Of a stretch of 9,446 nucleotides of DNA, positions 7,023 to 9,446 are shown one piece after another. Location: assembly GCA_002323895.1 (NCBI GenBank), contig DCQM01000111.1:1-9446 (forward strand), written 5' to 3'. The stretch comes from Akkermansiaceae bacterium UBA1518 (GTDB taxonomy: Bacteria > Verrucomicrobiota > Verrucomicrobiia > Verrucomicrobiales > Akkermansiaceae). Position numbers and translations under genes: made by a program. The notes beneath the pieces were generated by a model, which ran no database searches, was not told the DNA's origin, and saw only the letters and a program-made list of their open reading frames with translations. Position 1 is the stretch's first letter. Every line of letters starts with the position of its first letter.

Positions 7023-7770
7023 CGAGATAAGCTTTTACGGCTTTTGTAATTTCTCCAGCGACTTCACCTCTTTGAGTCGCAAATGGTGGTAAAAACCAAG
7101 GGAAAGAACCGATGACGTCGGTAATCACTGCTATCTCACCATCGCAATTTCCAACCCCACAGCCTATTCCAATAGTAGGGACATCAAGATTTTCGGTAAG
7201 TAGGCGAGCTGCTTTAGGTAGAATGCTTTCAAGAACTATTGCAAAGACTCCTGCCTTCTGAAGAGCAAACGCTCCCTCAAGAATAGTTTGGGTTTCGTCA
7301 TCAGTTTTACCTTTTTTAGTGTAGCCCCCTTCCTCTTTGACTCGTTGGGGTAGCATCCCGAGATGACCGACAACGGGAATACCTTCCCCGACGATCGCTG
7401 CAACTTTCTTGGCCTGCCGAACTCCGCCTTCAAGTTTCACTGCTTCTGCACCGGCTTCAATTAGCCGATGAGCGTTCATGACGGCAGTTTCTGGGTTGGG
7501 ATAAGTGTGAATGGGTAGGTCTCCGATTATAAGAGCATTCTTTGTTCCGCGAGCGACTGCCGCGGTATGGTGGATCATATGATCCAGAGTCACGTGAGTG
7601 GTATCTGGAAATCCCAAAACAACCATACCGAGGGAATCACCGACGAGAAGAAGATCGACACCTGTTTCATCTAAAAGGCGCGCAGTGGCATAGTCGTATG
7701 CAGTGAGTGCGGAAATGGGCGCTTGGGCTTTGCGTGCGCGGATTCGGTTAGCTTTTTCGGAGAGAGACAT
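7006..7770 (-). CDS. panB: Ketopantoate hydroxymethyltransferase
   Basis: First committed step of pantothenate (coenzyme A) synthesis: transfers a hydroxymethyl group from 5,10-methylene-tetrahydrofolate to alpha-ketoisovalerate. It is 254 residues, a little shorter than E. coli (264). The metal-binding residues fall at the same positions as in E. coli: Asp45 in LLLVGDSLGMVV, Asp84 in LIIGDLPIHTY, Glu114 in AVKLEGG, plus the catalytic Glu181 in AIVLESI. SALTAYDYATA and GHLGMLPQ are also typical. The late motif reads GIGCGVGNCDGE where most relatives have GIGAG...DGQ, a mild divergence. No panC or panD is near, so pantothenate genes are dispersed. It starts four bases after the folK stop and overlaps the release-factor-like gene by 17 bases. 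Confidence 0.96.
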   Translation of the reverse strand: MSLSEKANRIRARKAQAPISALTAYDYATARLLDETGVDLLLVGDSLGMVVLGFPDTTHVTLDHMIHHTAAVARGTKNALIIGDLPIHTYPNPETAVMNAHRLIEAGAEAVKLEGGVRQAKKVAAIVGEGIPVVGHLGMLPQRVKEEGGYTKKGKTDDETQTILEGAFALQKAGVFAIVLESILPKAARLLTENLDVPTIGIGCGVGNCDGEIAVITDVIGSFPWFLPPFATQRGEVAGEITKAVKAYLDDLSR

Positions 7771-7774
7771 CGTT

Positions 7775-8284
7775 CTACCAAGCGGTTTGGATAAGAATGG
7801 GATCTGTTTCGTCCGAGTCGAGCCTTCTTAAATGTTCGCTTACTGTTGTTTCGTCCCCGGGAAGTATGAGATTAGGGTGAATATCTAGAAGTGGCTGTAA
7901 TACAAAACGCCGATCTGTTAGTCTCGGATGGGGGATGGTTAGAATGTCCTCACCGATAACAAAGTGGTCGAAGTAGAGGATATCTAGATCGATGGGTCGT
8001 GGTGCATTGCGAACAGCGTTAGATGTCCGGCCGAGCTTCCACTCAATGCCCTGGGTTGCCTTTAAGAGCTCATGTGGTTTGCCAATGAAGTCGATTTCGA
8101 TCACCGCATTGTAAAAGTCTGGAGATTCAGGGGGGCAATCTACAGGCTCAGATTGGTAAACCCCAGACTGCTTGTAAGTGGTACCTGCAGGCATCAGATT
8201 GACCAAAAGATTTCTGGCTTCGCGAAGATTTGCAAGCCGGTTGCCAACATTCGTGCCAAGTGCAATTCCTGTTCTTGAAGCCAT
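7775..8284 (-). CDS. folK: HPPK: hydroxymethyl-dihydropterin pyrophosphokinase
   Basis: Transfers pyrophosphate from ATP to 6-hydroxymethyl-7,8-dihydropterin, the step before dihydropteroate synthase in folate synthesis; cytoplasmic. The 169-residue length matches single-domain FolK (E. coli 159). Visible are the N-terminal GIALGTNVGNRLANL, YQSEPVDCPPESPDFYNAV (pterin side), and the signature RNAPRPIDLDILYFD with the magnesium-binding Asp99 and Asp101, followed by IPHPRLTDRRFVLQPL. The first Arg of the signature and Arg96 keep the ATP-side charges. It begins 13 bases after dapB ends and stops four bases before panB, so it is part of the same transcript. No folP or folB is in the window. Confidence 0.97.
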   Translation of the reverse strand: MASRTGIALGTNVGNRLANLREARNLLVNLMPAGTTYKQSGVYQSEPVDCPPESPDFYNAVIEIDFIGKPHELLKATQGIEWKLGRTSNAVRNAPRPIDLDILYFDHFVIGEDILTIPHPRLTDRRFVLQPLLDIHPNLILPGDETTVSEHLRRLDSDETDPILIQTAW

Positions 8285-8297
8285 GGGGTTGTTTCGT

Positions 8298-9032
8298 CTA
8301 CTTCAATCCGAGGACATTTTGCATGTCATAGAGCCCCGTTTCACGGCCCTCAAGCCAAAGCGCAGCGCGAACCGCACCAGACGCAAAGGTCATCCGGGAG
8401 GAGGCTTTATGTGTGAGTTCGAAGCGTTCTCCATCAGCCGCAAACATTACGGTATGATCGCCGACGACGTCACCACCTCGTAAAGTGTGCATCCCGATTT
8501 CCCTGGAAGGACGAGGGCCTGCATTACCTTCGCGGCCATGTTTTACGTCGTTTTCATAAGATGTGGTGGTCTCGTCGTTTAGAATGTCGAGAAGAGTGCG
8601 GGCCGTGCCCGACGGAGCATCGACCTTGTGCCGGTGATGCATTTCGGTGACCTCGATATCAAAGGCCTCATTGCCAAGGATCGCAGCGGCTTTTTGAGTC
8701 AGGTGGAAGAGAAGGTTAACTCCGGTTGAAAAGTTTGAGGCGTAAACGATCGGGATCGAATTGGCGGCCTCATTGATCGCTTGTTTTTGAACTTCAGAGT
8801 GGCCAGTAGTGCCTATCACAAGTGCCACCTTTTTCTCGACTGCAGTTGTCAATAATTCGTCAGTTAAAATAGGGAGGGTGAAGTCAATGACGACATCGGT
8901 ATCAGAGAGGGCGCTACAAAGGTCTTCTCCCGAATCATGCGTAGCCTGCAGAGAGGCAGCCGCCTCGTTTTCGATCGCGGCTATTACTGTTTGACCCATG
9001 CGCCCCGAACGGCCGGTTACAGAAATTTTCAT
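8298..9032 (-). CDS. dapB: 4-hydroxy-tetrahydrodipicolinate reductase
   Basis: Second step of the diaminopimelate/lysine branch from aspartate semialdehyde, using NAD(P)H; it feeds lysine and, in most Gram-negatives, peptidoglycan. It is 244 residues, shorter than E. coli (273) but within the family range. Motifs are the nucleotide-binding GRSGRMG (7-13), VVIDFTLP, VIGTTGHS (72-79), YASNFSTGVNLLF, and the catalytic block EMHHRHKVDAPSGTA with His132 and Lys136 corresponding to E. coli His159 and Lys163. The late GDHTVMF and ELTHKASSRMTFASGAVRAALW are also typical. It is the first gene of the minus-strand cluster, reading away from the 109-base divergent region. No dapA is present. The ATG has no clear Shine-Dalgarno. 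Confidence 0.97.
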   Translation of the reverse strand: MKISVTGRSGRMGQTVIAAIENEAAASLQATHDSGEDLCSALSDTDVVIDFTLPILTDELLTTAVEKKVALVIGTTGHSEVQKQAINEAANSIPIVYASNFSTGVNLLFHLTQKAAAILGNEAFDIEVTEMHHRHKVDAPSGTARTLLDILNDETTTSYENDVKHGREGNAGPRPSREIGMHTLRGGDVVGDHTVMFAADGERFELTHKASSRMTFASGAVRAALWLEGRETGLYDMQNVLGLK

Positions 9033-9141
9033 GAGTGAAGGATTCGACAGGAATAGGGTTTTGTCTAGGGCGCAAGAGAAGGAATCTCATAAGTCACTCA
9101 AATTTCTGGTAAGGAGGGCTCTCCTTCGTTAAGGCCCCTGG
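9033..9141. promoter_or_regulatory. Divergent intergenic region between dapB and the FKBP gene
   Basis: This is the only divergent junction in the window, so it should hold the promoter of the seven-gene minus-strand cluster and that of the FKBP gene. I looked for paired -35/-10 boxes in both directions and found no convincing pair (isolated weak matches such as CATAAG near 9088 lack a partner). The space is too short for a lysine riboswitch. Confidence 0.6.
9111..9126 (+). other. Hairpin enclosing an AAGGAGG sequence
   Basis: AAGGAG (9111-9116) and CTCCTT (9121-9126) are perfectly complementary around a GGCT loop. The left arm plus the next base is an ideal anti-16S sequence, AAGGAGG, but it ends 24 bases before the GTG start of the FKBP gene, and no start codon lies at normal spacing. 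No thymidine run follows, so it is not a standard terminator. Its role is unknown. Confidence 0.45.
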
Positions 9142-9446
9142 GTGAGCAATACTCCCGAAACACCCAAAGACGTGGCCGCTGCGCCTTCAGATGCCGAAGT
9201 AACTGATTCTGGTCTGGCCTCGAAGATTCTGCAAGTTGGTGAAGGAGATCAAAGGCCTGGGCCACGAGATACTGTGGAGGTTCATTACAGCGGTTGGATG
9301 ATTGATGGAAAACTCTTCGATAGTTCGGTTTCTCGTGGTGAGACGACTTCGTTTCCTCTCAATCAGGTGATTCCAGGGTGGACGGAAGGCTTGCAGCTCA
9401 TGACAGTTGGTGAAAAGCGCCGGTTTTGGATACCTGCTGATCTGGC
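9142..9446 (+). CDS. FKBP-type peptidyl-prolyl isomerase, 5' part (runs off window)
   Basis: Catalyses cis-trans isomerisation of X-Pro bonds in protein folding. The frame opens after a TAA at 9130-9132 and the first possible start is GTG 9142; 101 complete codons are present before the window ends. Residues 1-40 are a polar, Ala/Pro/Asp-rich leader without a signal peptide or lipobox, so a cytoplasmic protein is likely. The FKBP domain then shows VEVHYSGW (Tyr49), KLFDSS (Phe59, Asp60), TSFPL, VIPGWTEGLQLM (Val76, Ile77, Trp80) and VGEKRRFWIPADL, matching the ligand-pocket residues of the family and close to the FkpA/Mip type in the VIPGW block. The next GTG (9172) is an alternative start. 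The gene is divergent from dapB. Confidence 0.92.
   Translation, partial: MSNTPETPKDVAAAPSDAEVTDSGLASKILQVGEGDQRPGPRDTVEVHYSGWMIDGKLFDSSVSRGETTSFPLNQVIPGWTEGLQLMTVGEKRRFWIPADL

Noticed and set aside
9033..9141. Lysine riboswitch in front of dapB
   Set aside because: The region is about 109 bases and shared with a divergent gene, too short for the lysine aptamer, and I see no matching conserved segments.

Overview
The window is an ordinary, densely packed bacterial chromosomal segment with about 49% GC by eye. It has short intergenic gaps and no RNA genes, mobile elements, CRISPR arrays or disrupted genes that I can see. The gene content suggests Verrucomicrobiota, possibly an Opitutae-type lineage. 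Pointers are a DUF3127 protein (a family I associate with Bacteroidota and Verrucomicrobiota), a membrane-anchored PIN/TRAM protein and the weak Shine-Dalgarno signals. This assignment is an inference from style and family distribution, not from a marker gene.

The left half (1-4929) is read on the + strand. It holds the 3' part of tyrS (tyrosyl-tRNA synthetase), rseP (site-2 intramembrane metalloprotease with two PDZ domains), a membrane protein with a PIN nuclease-like domain and a TRAM domain (YacL-like), and xseA (exonuclease VII large subunit). The last two genes are one base apart, and xseA has the only well-placed strong Shine-Dalgarno sequence in the window. xseA meets the opposite-strand cluster tail to tail, with the stop codons overlapping.

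The right half (4926-9032) is a tight seven-gene cluster on the - strand. In order of transcription it is dapB, folK, panB, a small GGQ release-factor-like gene, thyA, folA and a DUF3127 gene. Four of these form a folate theme. FolK builds the pterin part of folate; PanB and ThyA both use 5,10-methylene-tetrahydrofolate; FolA regenerates tetrahydrofolate from the dihydrofolate that ThyA makes. DapB adds lysine/diaminopimelate supply. The last gene encodes a probable OB-fold protein whose acidic tail ends in DDDIPF, the same tip as bacterial single-stranded DNA-binding protein (SSB). This is the most interesting observation here.

Beyond a 109-base divergent region that must hold the promoters of dapB and its neighbour, an FKBP-type prolyl isomerase gene starts at 9142 with GTG and runs off the right edge. 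I see no wholly novel multi-gene system. The points worth a second look are the SSB-like tail on the DUF3127 protein, the MTRFR-like release factor embedded between panB and thyA, the folate gene clustering, a perfect 18-base palindrome across the tyrS stop codon, and a hairpin that buries an AAGGAGG sequence upstream of the FKBP gene.
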